From Maratus speciosus (taxonomy: Eukaryota; Arthropoda; Arachnida; Araneae; Salticidae): a stretch of 64,000 bases of DNA. Of this stretch, positions 28,801 to 41,700 are shown one piece after another. The stretch lies in contig OZ010792.1 of NCBI GenBank assembly GCA_963932465.1, positions 434,001-498,000 on the forward strand, in the 5' to 3' direction. A model generated the notes under the pieces. The model was not told the DNA's origin. It did no database searches and saw only the letters and a list, made by a program, of their open reading frames with translations. Position 1 is the first letter of the stretch. Every line of letters begins with the position of its first letter. The translations under genes were made by a program, and so were the position numbers.

Positions 28801-31800
28801 GAGGTTGGTTGGTTGGTTTTCATGTTTCGCAGCAATCTTTTGACATTCATAAAAGGAATACGGTTTCAGTCTTTTAACTCAATACAGTAAATTTTTTCAT
28901 GTGAAAATTTTTATTCTATTTTTAGTTCCTTCTCGTTTCAAAGCGATTTTTTTTTTTTTTTTTTTTTTACATTTGCAAAAGGAGCCTGGTTCCAATTCTT
29001 TTAGCCCAGTGCAGTAAATTTTGACGAAATTCGCTATTTTTTCCCGCAATCATTTCTGGATATTCACAATTTTTTTCCCACAAACGTAATTCACATTTTT
29101 CTATCACGATTCTTTGTTGAAATCTTCATTTTTTACCACAAACTTTTGACGAAATTCCCATTTTTTACCGCGATCCTTTGGCGAAATTAGTGTTTTCTTT
29201 CCGCGATCTTTCGGTAAAATTTGCGTATTCTTACTGATCTTTCGATGAAATTTGCATTTTCTTACTGATCTTTTGACGAAATTCGAGTTTTCTTTCTGCG
29301 ATATTTTAACAAAATTCACTTTTTTACCTCGATCTTTTGACGAAATTTATTTTCTTCTGCAACCAATTGACGAAATTGATTTTTTTTATACGGTCATTTG
29401 TCAAAATTCGCGATTTCTCGGAAATGAATACTTTGAAATTTGTGAACAGAATCACTCCTGAAAAATATGCTGCGCAGGATAAAAATCGAAACTAGAAACA
29501 AAAAATGCATTTGTGTTTTTTGAAAAAAGTCGTAGTTTAAGACCGATTTTCGTAGCATCGTAGTTTATTGGTCCAAATCGTAGCAACTACGATTTTTTCG
29601 TAGCAGTTGGCAGGTCTGAATTAGACATCAACAGATTAAAATATTGTACTAAAACCAAAAAAGTACTTTCTCAGCATGCATAATTTTGTACACATTGAAG
29701 AAACTAATACAATAATTCAAGGATTACATTTAATAAAAACACATCACATACACTTTTACATTAACGATCTTTTAAGGTGATGGAATTTGTCAGATTTGTG
29801 TGATGAAATGATGTTATTCTCAACGAGGAAGCAATATTCAACCAACGTATTACCAATGTCTCATAAACATAATGTCTGTTGATGTCGCATTTTTACTCTG
29901 TCCAATATATCGCAGTGCTATTTCTAGCACATTTGTAGCTTCAGTATGGGAAATGAGAACATTCTCTGACTCATCAGTTTCTACTTGATCAGAGTCATCT
30001 TGTGGCTTATTCTGAACTAAACAGATGATTTCTTCATTTCTGTATATAACTGAATTCAAGAGATACTAGTACCTACTGCTGAGTACTTATAACTTACATT
30101 TTTTTAACACACATCGTTTTCTTTTGAATTTTTATCAGAATTTTGGATATTCCGAATTTTTTGTAATTTGAACAGACTTCGGTCCCATTAGTTTGGATTA
30201 GCAAGATTCTGCTGTACTTTTATTTGAGAAACAGAAAGTATACAGAGTTTCTTTCAAAAAATCCAGTAGGTATTATATGACATACAGTAGTGGCCAAAAT
30301 CAAAGAAATCTTTTCGAAAAACTCTATTTCAAAAGTTTGATAGTCTATAATGGCATTTAATTTTGAAGTAGAGCCATCAAACTATATATTTTAATCAAAT
30401 GTAATTTGATGCTTTTATAAATGTATGTTAGCCGGGTACAATTTCTTCAAAAGCATTTTTTTTCTCACCAGTAGGTGTTTTAATTTTCACATGTGTAAAT
30501 TAGAAACAATAGTTTGATGTTGAAATAAAATGTCTTAGTTTATGGTATTATATATATATTCTTGTATTTTAACTAAAATGAATGAAAGGCATGTATTTTA
30601 AAGGGAATAAATGCAATATGAATGATAGCAATGAGAACAATGTTTGGTGATTTATCTGCCCTTCTATCATAAAAGTATCAATAATTTAATCCAAATATGA
30701 TGCAATAGTATGATTCTAGGCTAATTTGGCAGGGTGCAGTAAAGTAGTTGCCCTGGTGGCCCAACTACTTTATGCACCCAACGACACTTTTAAAATATTT
30801 TACAAACGCGGTGCTCGGCGGCCTTTACTGCTCTTTTTGGCATGCCGTTTTGGTTCATTTCCTCGTAAAATACATCAATCTCTCATAGGAAAAAAATCAT
30901 GAATTTAATCATTCGGTTGAGGGAGAAAAATCATAGAAAGAATTTCAAAATTCGTTGATCAGTTGCAAAGAAAAATCCCAAAATTTATCAGTTTGTCACA
31001 GGAAAAAATGACAAATTTCTCAGACGTATGAGGACAAGAATTGGGAATTTCGTCAATTTTCGCAGGATGAAACTGCAGAATTTGTTGATCGGTCACAGGA
31101 AACTATCATGAAATCGGCGATTGGCGAGTGCCCTTTTTATTAAATTCCTATCTGGCAGCCCTTTTGTTCTGGAGTTAACATTACTAGGCAATAAATGTCT
31201 GAAGAATATTTCCATTTTAATAGCAGTAGTCAAGAAAAAAGGTGGAAGATATGGAAGAAATTAACTATAAAAAATGTCTAAGTGAGATAATTGTTATTTG
31301 ACTAAACTTTAGCATTTAGCCTTAAAATGTGTTCACATGGAGACATTGTATATGACATTGGCATCAGAAAAAAATCACATCAATGTTGTGCATATGACAT
31401 CTGTGCCGAGTTGTTAGTTTCAAACTGAGTGAAAAATATCTGGGACAGGATTCAAACCAGGGATGTCTTGGCCAAGACATCCTTAGTTTAAATCCTGGCC
31501 TGGATATTTTTCACTCAGTTGGAAACTAACAACTCATATAGAGTTATGGTTTAAAACTCGTGAATTTTTTAATGTACATAATTTGAAATAGTATGTTTAT
31601 TTAAAAAAAATAAAATTACTTATTTATTTTAGGTTACATTTGGTGTTGGAGTATACACTGGAATATATTTATGTCAAAATTACCAAGTAAGTCCCCCCCC
31701 CCCCCTTTCTTTTTGTTTAAATATATGTATATATATACATGCTATAAATAAATCTGCACATATAATGTAAACTAATTATTTTTAAAAAATGTATCAGCTG

Positions 31801-34800
31801 CCAGATACATATATGACAAAATATTTAATTTATAAATAAAAACGCAATTCTGACATCAATGAAACATTTTTTTAATTAACTAAAATACGTTTTTATTTAT
31901 TTATTTTAAATTGGGTAAACTATAGGTACTGCTTGGACACATTTGAGTTAAAAAAAAAAAAGTATAGTTTTAATCTATAGATCATACTCATAGCTGCCAA
32001 CTTTTATGCTTTGTTCCTACCACTAAAATTTTATAGAAAATATTGTTTTATTTATTCGTCGAAATCTCACGATAAAACAAGGCAAAAATCTTTATTATAT
32101 TTTAGTGGTAGCAAAAAGGCGTAAAAGTTGGCAGCTATGCATACTTATTTTACCTGCTGATTTGAAATATTTCTTTTTTCTTAAATAGAACGACGAATTT
32201 GGTTATATTTCATAAAAAGTATTTTTTAATAAATAAATGTCATAATTTAAAAGAATCATCTAAAAACGGCAAAATAGGTGGTCCCAAGCTGGGCACATTT
32301 GAGTGTACTGTACTTGGTTCATACTTAAGGCTGCTAGTCATTCAGCTTCCGAATTCTATTTAAGTCTATGGGCATTTCATGCATTTTTATATTCAAAATA
32401 TGCTCAGAAAATTAATATTTTTTACTTTTTTTTCTGTATGCTCTTCTTAAAGGATATCTTTTTTTTCTTAGTTTTCAAAATATTTTTAAAATCTACACTT
32501 AATTTTATAGGAAGTGTTAAAATTTTACTCCCAGTTCGTCAGTTTTTAAAACATAAAATATTAAATTAAGCTTAGGTTTTAGAAATATTTTGAGAACTAA
32601 GAAAAATGGTGATAACCTTTAAGAAGAGAACACTGAAAGAAGTTTAAAATATTAATTTCCTGAGGAGATATTGTGAATATAAAAATCCACTAAACGCCCA
32701 TAGACTTAACATTACTGAGGGGAATTTGGAAGCTGAGTGACTAACAGTCTTAATATTTTTAAATAAGACAATCTGATTCACATTTGCATAATCCATGTAT
32801 ACAGGGTGTCTCTTCTTATCATTGACCAAAAGTTCATTCCTAAACAGATAGTTTTAGAGGTATAGTTTCAAATGGTCAATGTTCATCATATAAAAAGCCA
32901 TTTATGAAAATAGTTATTTTTTAAAAAGGTATGGAATTTAAATTTTTATACGATTCCTGGGGTCCTGTAAGTTAAAGAAAATTTTCTCCATGCTCTAGCA
33001 AGTAAAATAATAGATTCTATTCTTCCAGAGTTTTCCCAGGTTTAAAAAAAGGCAGGGTGCTGCTGAGGAAAAACGGGCACTTTTTAGATACTTAAAACCG
33101 TTTCCGGCTCGGAGTAATTCTGTTAGCAAAATAATGGAATGTTGAACTGACACCAGAATTTACAAACGAATTTATTAGAAAATAAAAACTTGCTTACTTC
33201 CACGTACTTTAATTTTTAATTAAACATTCTTGGTGCCAGTACTCTTAAAATTAGGTGTCTTTTTTTGTGGACACTGCCCGCTAAAGGGTTAAGGCAAGGG
33301 CATTTGTTAAAACTTTTTAAAAGGCCCTCTTGACTTTTAAATGCACTTTAAATATTTAAAGGTCAGGGTGCTTTTTTCAAGACACAACAATGAGTTAGTT
33401 GTTGCTGTGCAAGTAAATTGTTTAGTACAAAAACCAGAAAGAGCACAATTTTTTTAGCTGAGGGACAAGAACTGTAGCATGTTTTGGATTAAGGGCAAGA
33501 AGGATGCCATTTTTTAAACCAAAGGGCAAGCACGGTGCAGCACCCTCCTGAAATTGTCCTAGGGGAAACTGTATATAAAGGTAATACTGAAATTTTAGAA
33601 ACAGGAGCGGACAATATGCAGTAAAATAATTTTTTTTGTAAGATATTTAAATTTGAACTCTTATGTCTGCAGAAAATAATTTATGGTGACATTTGTAATT
33701 TAGCTGTCTTATGTTAAATTTTGAAAGAAGAGGGAATGGATTTGACGCTATGTTTACTGTATTTTCGGGCGTATGAGCCGCGGCGCATACGAGTTTGAAA
33801 GTATAAAATATTCTAAGTGCGGCTCTTAGGCCAGGGCGGCGGATACGGTGATTTTTTTTTCTTTTACAGCAATGTCTTACGGCATTTTTAATTTTTTTTT
33901 TGGTCAAACCGATATTTTATGATGTCATCCCCCCCCCCCCCTTTCCTTTGGTCAATAGTTTCATATGTCCCTCAACCGCAGATGCCTGAGAAATGTTATT
34001 TGTTTTGTTTATTTTTAAACAATCAGCGGGATGAATAACGTTTGTCTCACCGGTTCTCAAGTTAAAAATGATTACATTTTCCGCCCATCCTTTAATAATT
34101 ACTTTGCCCTCCGGATATTGGAATGTACAGCTGTCGCAAGCTTTTCTTCTAATAAAACCCCCCTTTCCTTCCCCTTGCAAAGCAAAACTGCTCACAGAGT
34201 GCTCACTCAGTGAAATTATTGGTCTTTAACTAGAGAAATCTCAAATCAAGGCATAGAACTTTTGTAGAATGGGTCTCCTAATTACACAATAAAAACACTG
34301 GAGACAGGGATGAGATTCTTGCGACTTTTATCGGAATTTCAAACTTTTCGTAAATTTTTGATTTTTATCTATAATAAAAAAAAAAAGACTTTTGCCGTTT
34401 TAGTTTCTGGCAGTGAAAAAATGCACCAAACGAGACATATCGCGCCAAAATTGCATCGCATTTTCTCCGCGATTCTTTGACGAAATTCGCGTTTTTTCGC
34501 GATCTTTTGACAGAATTCACGTATTTTCCTCGATCTTTTGACGAAATTCGCGTTTTTTACGCTTTCCTTTGACGAATTTTGCGTTTTTTCCGCGATCCTT
34601 TGACAAATTTTGCGTTTTTTCCGCGATCCTTTGACGAAATTCGCGTTTTTTCCGCGATCCTTTGAATACTTTGACGAAATTCTCTTTTTTGCAGCCTTTT
34701 GACGATTCACGTTTTTTTTCGCTATCCTTTAACCTAAATTCGTGTTTTTTCAGCGGCCCTTTCACGAAATTTGCGTTTTTCTGAGATTCTTTGCCGAAAT

Positions 34801-35732
34801 TCGTTTTTTTTTCTTCACGATCTTTTGACGAATATTGCGTTTTTTCCACGATCTTTGACGAATTTCGCGTTTTTTCAGCGATCTTTTGACGAAATTCGTG
34901 TTTTTTCGCGATCTTTTGACGAAATTCGCATTTTTTTAGATCTTTTGACAAAATTCGCGTTTTTTTTCGTGATCTTTTGACTAAATTTGCGTTTTTTCCA
35001 CGATCTTTTGACGAAATTCGTGCGTTTCCCGCTTTTTTTTATACCGAAATTCGCGTTTTTTCTGCGATCTTTTGCCAAAATCCGCATTTTTTTCAGCGAT
35101 CTTTTGCCAAAATCTGCGTTTTTTCAGCGATCTTTTGATGGAATTCGCGTTTTTCCAGTGACCATTTGACGAAATCCACATTTTTTTTTTTTTTTTAGCA
35201 TACTTCGACAAAATTTGTGTTTTGTGCAAAATAGGATTTCGCACGCGGTCTTTTAGTTTTTTACCAAATTTTAACTTACGCATATTTTCAGACTTTTTGT
35301 TCTTTACCCACTCTCATGCCTGTGGAGAGCAAGATTTTTTCTTTATTTTTTTTTTTTTCAGTACCGGACTCTATAAACTTGGCCCCTCAAATAGAGGCCG
35401 TACCCAACTCGACCAGACAAAATGAATTCAAACTTTGAAATCGGCCGGGTCAGCAGAATTAACACAGTTTTTTTTGCTGAGCTGGGTCGGGCGATAAACA
35501 AAATAAACGGTCCTGACCAATATAACAAATTAAGTGGGATGACTTCCGCGACATAAATATTGGGCCATTTTGCTCATGCAAAAACATCGGTTCATTAATG
35601 TAAATCCTAAGAAAGATATTTCTTTTTAAATATGTCATTTGCATTCCATTATTTTTAAATGATCTTTTTTGCATTGGATAGCTGAGGTTGGTCTCTACAA
35701 AGAGTCATTTTTACTTTTTCAATTGTGTTTAT

Positions 35733-35773
<41 letters not shown>

Positions 35774-38700
35774 AGAATACTTTCACTTACGAAACTGATT
35801 CCGAAAATCAAAGTATACAACGAAAAAACATCTGTAAACAAAATCGAAAAAGGGTTGAGATCGACCTCAGCTATTCGATGCAAAAAAAAAAAAAAATCAT
35901 TAGCATATTGAAATGCGAACCATGTATTTAAAAAAAAATTCTTCCATAGGATTAACATTAGCGAAGGGCCGTTTACCCTTGAGTGAAGTAGCCGATCCAT
36001 AGGAAGAAAAAATCGGCCCGGCCCGTACAAAAAATTAATTAATTAATGGCCCGGGCATAAAAGCTAAGAGTTTAGCCTGGCCCGGAAAACATTTAAAATC
36101 TCGGCTCGATCCGACTGAATTTCTTCAAAACATTGATTTTTATGCTGATATGGTTAAAAATTGTTTCGTACGAAGAGTTCTCAACAAAAATACTTATTTT
36201 ATCTCTTTTTTTATGTTTATAATCTTTATTTTTAAAGAAGCGCCTAGTAAAATCACTCAAGTACTCATTTATAACTAAAAAATAAACGTAATTTTGTTAT
36301 CTCTTGACTCAACTAAAAGATACACACACTTGATTTCAAATTTACTCCATCTCCTCAGACCGAATGTTCTGACACATTACCCCATGACCTTGACGTGTAG
36401 TTGGCTAATAGTTTCTGTTTCGTTTCTTTGAAAAGAACTTTGAATGCAGTAGAAAAAAGAGGTAACGAGATGAGATTTTTTAATACAAAGTGGATTCGTG
36501 AATTTTCTTCCCTTTCCTTAAACTTATGATATATATCTTCATAATAATTATCATCATAATAACTTATGATGAAAAGGAAAGTCTAAATTGTGAGCAAGAA
36601 ATATTTTTAAAACTTACAAAATTATTTTTAAAAATGAACAAGAAAAGATGCATATGTAGCAAAAAAAAATAAAATCTGCCACAAACAGAATCAATGAAAC
36701 AGTTATCAATAGGTGAACTGCTAAAAAAAAAGAAAGAAAAAAGGAGCGTTTCTAGTTATCCTAAAGTGTTTTCGGCAGTATGAGATTTGCACGGGCCGGC
36801 TTTTTGGCCCGGGCCATACTCTTTTCTGAAGGTTCTGTCCGGGCCGGGTTAGGGCATTACTTTTTTCCTGAAAGATCGGGCCGGGCCGGACCTAACTTAT
36901 TTTTTCTGTGCAGAGCCTGGACTGGTTTCATTCCTAGTCTTCACGATCCAAAATTTTCAGTCCTAGTTTTGACAAAGCCCATATGGAAATCATTGTCTCG
37001 TCGTGGTCTGGTCAGTTCAAAGGTCAGTAAAATTAGGCCTGGACCAAAAATGTTTGCAAAAAATGCATACATTTTTAAATCGCCATTATTCTACAATTAA
37101 ACATTAAAATTTATATTCTTTTTAAAGAGTAGTAGATTTCATAAGCTTATTAAAATATAGTAAAACGAGTGAAAAGAACCTGCCTATGACGGAATCCTGT
37201 TTTAAACTGAACAACGTGTTGAGGATCTTGTCTATAACGCTTTTTTTTTCTTATTTATACAATTCTGTCTTAGCAGATTTTACTGTATAACATTTTTCAG
37301 ATTTTTAACACTTCAATACATAGAATATGGATTAACAAAAGTAATGATAACTGAAACATTTACATACAAGAAATAGAAACTCATTAAAAAAATAAATATC
37401 ACAGCCTGCAGCACTTCATAAATGTTTTGTAGAAATTCAGTCGGTCTGGGCCGAGATTTTAACTTTTCCGAGCCAGTCTTGGGCCGAACTTTTAGCTGTT
37501 ATATCGGGCCGGGCCGAACTTTTAGCTGTTATATCGGGCCGGGCCGAACTTTTTAATTTTTTACTGGGTCGGGCCAATATTTCTTTTGTACGGGCCCGAC
37601 TGAACTTTTAATTTTTGTATTGCGCTGGTCAGTGCCAAAGTTTTTTCTACGAGTCGGGCAGTCCCAACCTAGAAATTTCAGGCTGGGCCCGGAAATTTCG
37701 ACCCGTGCAGACCTCTAAGTGTCTCTATATGATATTTCAAGACCTCTAAAATCTGGAAAAGCCACAGCCGAAACAATTCCGGAATTCAGATTGTACAAAT
37801 ATCAGTTCCTTGAGTGCAGTGCTTACGATGATGCGGCACTTACGTCGATAAACTTTTTTTTTTAACAGATTTTCATTGGTGCGGCATTTACAGTGGGTGC
37901 GGCGGGTATTCCCGAAAATACGGTATTTATTATTGGGCTATGATTTTCTGTGATTTTAAAGTGGGGCTTAATCAAAAAGAATGCCTTCAACTTCTTCTGT
38001 CAGCATATGGAAATGAAGCTCCAGCTTGTGCCACCCTATTCAGATTGTTTACTGAATTTAGAAGAGGTCAAAATTCTCCTGGATGAAGAACACACTGAAA
38101 GACTTCTATCAGCTGTAGTTCCAGAAAGTGGTCAGCTTCAGCTGTATGAAGAATGTTAATTGGTGATAATTGTTGTACCTGTTAAAAAATAGAGAAGAAA
38201 CTTAACTGTGATTCTGCAGCTATTTATTGGGTGATGAGATATATACTTTTTTTTACATTTTAACATATTAAGAAAATACAGTATGGGTCTTACGACGTGA
38301 CTCCAAACCTAAGAATGGTGAAAGACAACGAGCAGTGAAAAAAGTAAAGTAAGACGTGTTCTTCCGAAGTGCAGGGCTGGATAAAGCTAGAAAGACAAAA
38401 GACAGTTATAGCTAACTGGTACACCACCAAGTATCTTCCAGAAATTCTTCAAGAGATGAATGTTAGGGGACTTGTGCTTCGCTATGACAATGCATCTTCT
38501 CATTCAGCAAGGATTACAGTCGAATTTCTTGAACAAAAAAATCAAAATGATAGAACATCCACCTTATTCTCCTGATTTTGTCATGTGTGAATTTTGGCTA
38601 TTTTTTAACATAAAAAATATTATTTGGGCATCGTTCACATTCTGAAAAAAAGATTGATGGCTATAAAAGCACTTTCCATCTATTCCAAGAAAGATGGTTT

Positions 38701-41700
38701 GAGGCATTTAATCTTTGGAAAATTCACTTACAGACGTGCATTGGTCTTTGGGAGGGAGGGGGGAGAAATACTTTAAACATGCCTAAGAGTTGGTAAGTTT
38801 AACTTGAACCATTTAGCCGTATCTCAAAAATTCCAAGGTTACTTCATGGTAAAGAACAAAGTTCTACAGAAAAAAAAGTTCATAACTATAACATCATTAA
38901 AATGTCAAAATATTTTGCTGAATATTTGTTAGCAATATTTAAAAGAAATAAAAACATCTCTTTTTATAACCAAGTTGAGCATCAGTTGCATATTAACTCT
39001 CTTTATACAGATACAGACAACAGAACATTTTTCCAGTGACTTCAGATCCAAAATAGAACAACTCCCAAGTTCTTTTTTTTCTTTTCTTAATTTTACAAAT
39101 AAATTTTTGAAGTTTAAAATTTTGTCTTCTCAATTATAAACATTTAACTGCATTGCAATCCCAATAGACAGTGACATAAAATTTTCAAAATAACTATTTT
39201 TCCTGCTTTCTATTTATTTTCTGTTAAAAAAGGTACTTTTCTTTGTATATATGCCTTATTGAATTGTAATTAAAAAAAAAAATTAAAATTGTAAATCATT
39301 TTATTTAACATGCCAAATCTTTTAATTTAAATACAAAATCATAAATACAAAAAAATATTGTGAGTTGTAAATTTTACTTAATAATAACAAAGCAAAAAAT
39401 AAACTCTAACTTTTCCTCCTAAAATAAAGTATATAATTTACAATATTGAACTGGGTTGGCAGAAAACTGATACTATCAAAGAAATATCTTATGTCAGGGT
39501 CAAGAGTAGGGTTCGAACTCGTATTACCTTTGGTGAACCAGAATTGTTCTCTCTTGCACCTTAGACGACTCAGTCATCTTGACTTTGAGCAATTTTCTTT
39601 TGAAATAAAAGAACTTCAAAACTGGTTTTCTACTTAGTTTAGTAACAGAAAATCACCTTAAAATGCTCATTGCACATGCTCAGATTAGCAGAAATGGGTC
39701 TTAAAAGTTCTTATTTGTATTTTAAATAGATGGATGAGAAACCAATTTATTAACTTGTTGGGAGGGGGGAGGGGAGGAAAGAATAAAAAATTATTAGCTC
39801 CCCTTCCATAGAACATTTTACATAGTTATAAATGATTCTTTTATTAGGCCTATTTTAGTTTTTAATCTCTTTGAAAATGGAAGTACAAGGCATTTGATAA
39901 TATGGCAACTGGTGTATGGCAAAAGTATATATTTTGATTTACTGGTACACCACACCAGTGTAAAAGTTTGTGAACCCCTGCTGTAAAGTAATGCTTTTTG
40001 AGTTGTGTTCAGGGCTGTGGAGTCGGTGGGAAAAATGGACGACTCCGACTCTGACTCTTTTGCTCAAAAATGGACCTGACTCCGACTCCGCAGCCCTGAT
40101 TGTGTTACTTTTCATATAAATGTGCATTATTACCATGCGTAGAGAATAAAAGTAAATTAATTTCAGATTGTTTCTTGCCTTTTAAATTGTTGTAATTTGG
40201 GGAACGGAGAATCAAATATTCAGGTTTTAATTTCTATTTATGCCAGTAATCTTGTTTCAAATGATAAACAATGTAGTTAATTATGTAAAAACTTAAAATC
40301 TATTAATTTATGTTCCTCACTATTATGCGAAATCTCTAAGCCTTTATCAAGTATTTTTTTCTTATCTTTGTATAACTGTTGAAAAAAAGAATGAAATGTA
40401 ATCTATTTTGGAGCATCTGTGATAAAAAAAAATATGAATATTTTATAAAAGCACAAAATAAAACGATTCATAATTAATATTCTATGAAATATCTAGAACT
40501 TTTGAAAGAGGCTGACTAATTATTGATCACCAGAGTTTAGCCCTGAGTGAACTCTTCTGATTTTTAAACTTAATATGAAATTACATCTAGATATAGGCAT
40601 TTTCTTCTTAATTTCGGTTACTTTTTCCACAAATTCAGAAATTACTTAGAACAGCCCTGCCTCCTTTTTTTTTTTTATTGTTTCCCTGATCAAATAAAAT
40701 CACAAATTTTGTTTAATAAAAAAGTTGACAACCACACAAAAAGAAGAAAATTTTCATTAAATAATTTTTCTGGTTCAAATTGTTTGACTAGGGGGAAAAA
40801 AACAACAACATAAGGTTGGCAGCTGTGCTACAGTATAGAATAGAACAAGGATGGTGAACCTGGAAGCGTGTGATAAATGATATGCCACAGAATATTTTCG
40901 ACATGGGGTTGAGGCTCTAAAAACAAAATAGAATAAAATTAAAGTACACAAATCTAAACAAGATGATCTTTTCTAATTTAAAAAAAAAAAAAAAAAAAAA
41001 AATCTGAAATTGAAGAAACTGAATTCTAATCGATTTGGATATGGGCTCAAAAATATATCAAATTAAGAAATGATTTGGGAGGAAAAAAATCTTCAGGCAT
41101 TATTATAAGAAAAAGTGCCCATGATGAAATTATAGCGACTTGGTATGGAATTTGCCATTTTGACAATTTTCCTCCACCTATGCCTACAAATCCAATAAAT
41201 GATATGAAAAACTCAAATGGAGACAATTCGTCAGATGACTCCAATTCACACAGCATTCCATTCAAAATAACTAGGTTATGAATCCAGTATTAATTACTTG
41301 ACATTCAAGATGCACTAACAGAAATCACATTTAATTTTTTGTTACTTTTAAAACATAATTTTTATTATAATTTTTACAGTGTAATACCTACATGTACATT
41401 ACCCTCACATTTTTTAATCCTAATAAACAAAAATTTAAGTAATATTTTCATTCATTTTAATCCACTTTTTTTTTTGTTTGTTTCTCTGTATTATTGGCAC
41501 ATCATGGTCATGTAAAATCTTTTTTGAAAACATTTAACACGTGGAAAGGTTCAGTGTCTCTGTTATAGACTACTTGTAGAGTTCAGCTGACACTGAACTC
41601 TATTGAAATGTAAGTTATAAAAAAAACTTCATCTTCAAGACCTTTTCTTCTTAAAGAAAGATACTTGATTATCCCATCGACCAAAAAAATTTCGCCAAAC

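Larger units (their letters stand above)
28680..30214. mobile_element. Tigger-type element with transposase tail
   Basis: The left end CGGTAGAACCCTGTTAATCC and right end GGATTAGCAAGATTCTGCTG are an imperfect inverted pair, flanked by TA at 28678-28679 and 30215-30216. Subterminal copies TTAATCC (28714) and TTTGGATTA (30192) follow. A transposase C-terminal remnant lies on the minus strand near the right end. The left half is occupied by a smaller element (28743-29618). Confidence 0.85.
33757..37923. mobile_element. Tigger/pogo-like element with CGTATTTTCGGG ends
   Basis: Left end CTGTATTTTCGGGCGTATGA and right end CGGGTATTCCCGAAAATACGG are inverted partners flanked by TA (33755-33756, 37924-37925). 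Left subterminal sequence is rich in GCGGC (GAGCCGCGGCGCATACG); the right repeats GCGGCATTTAC and GCGGCACTTAC. The interior was invaded by an array-carrying element (34305-35322) and by GC-rich CGGGCCGGGCC sequence (36000-37700). A 92-codon minus-strand frame at 33917-34195 lies near the left end but matches nothing I can name. Confidence 0.8.

Noticed and set aside
30731..31160. hAT element bounded by CAGGGTGCAG and TGGCAGCCC
   Set aside because: Terminal match is too short and no target duplication was found.
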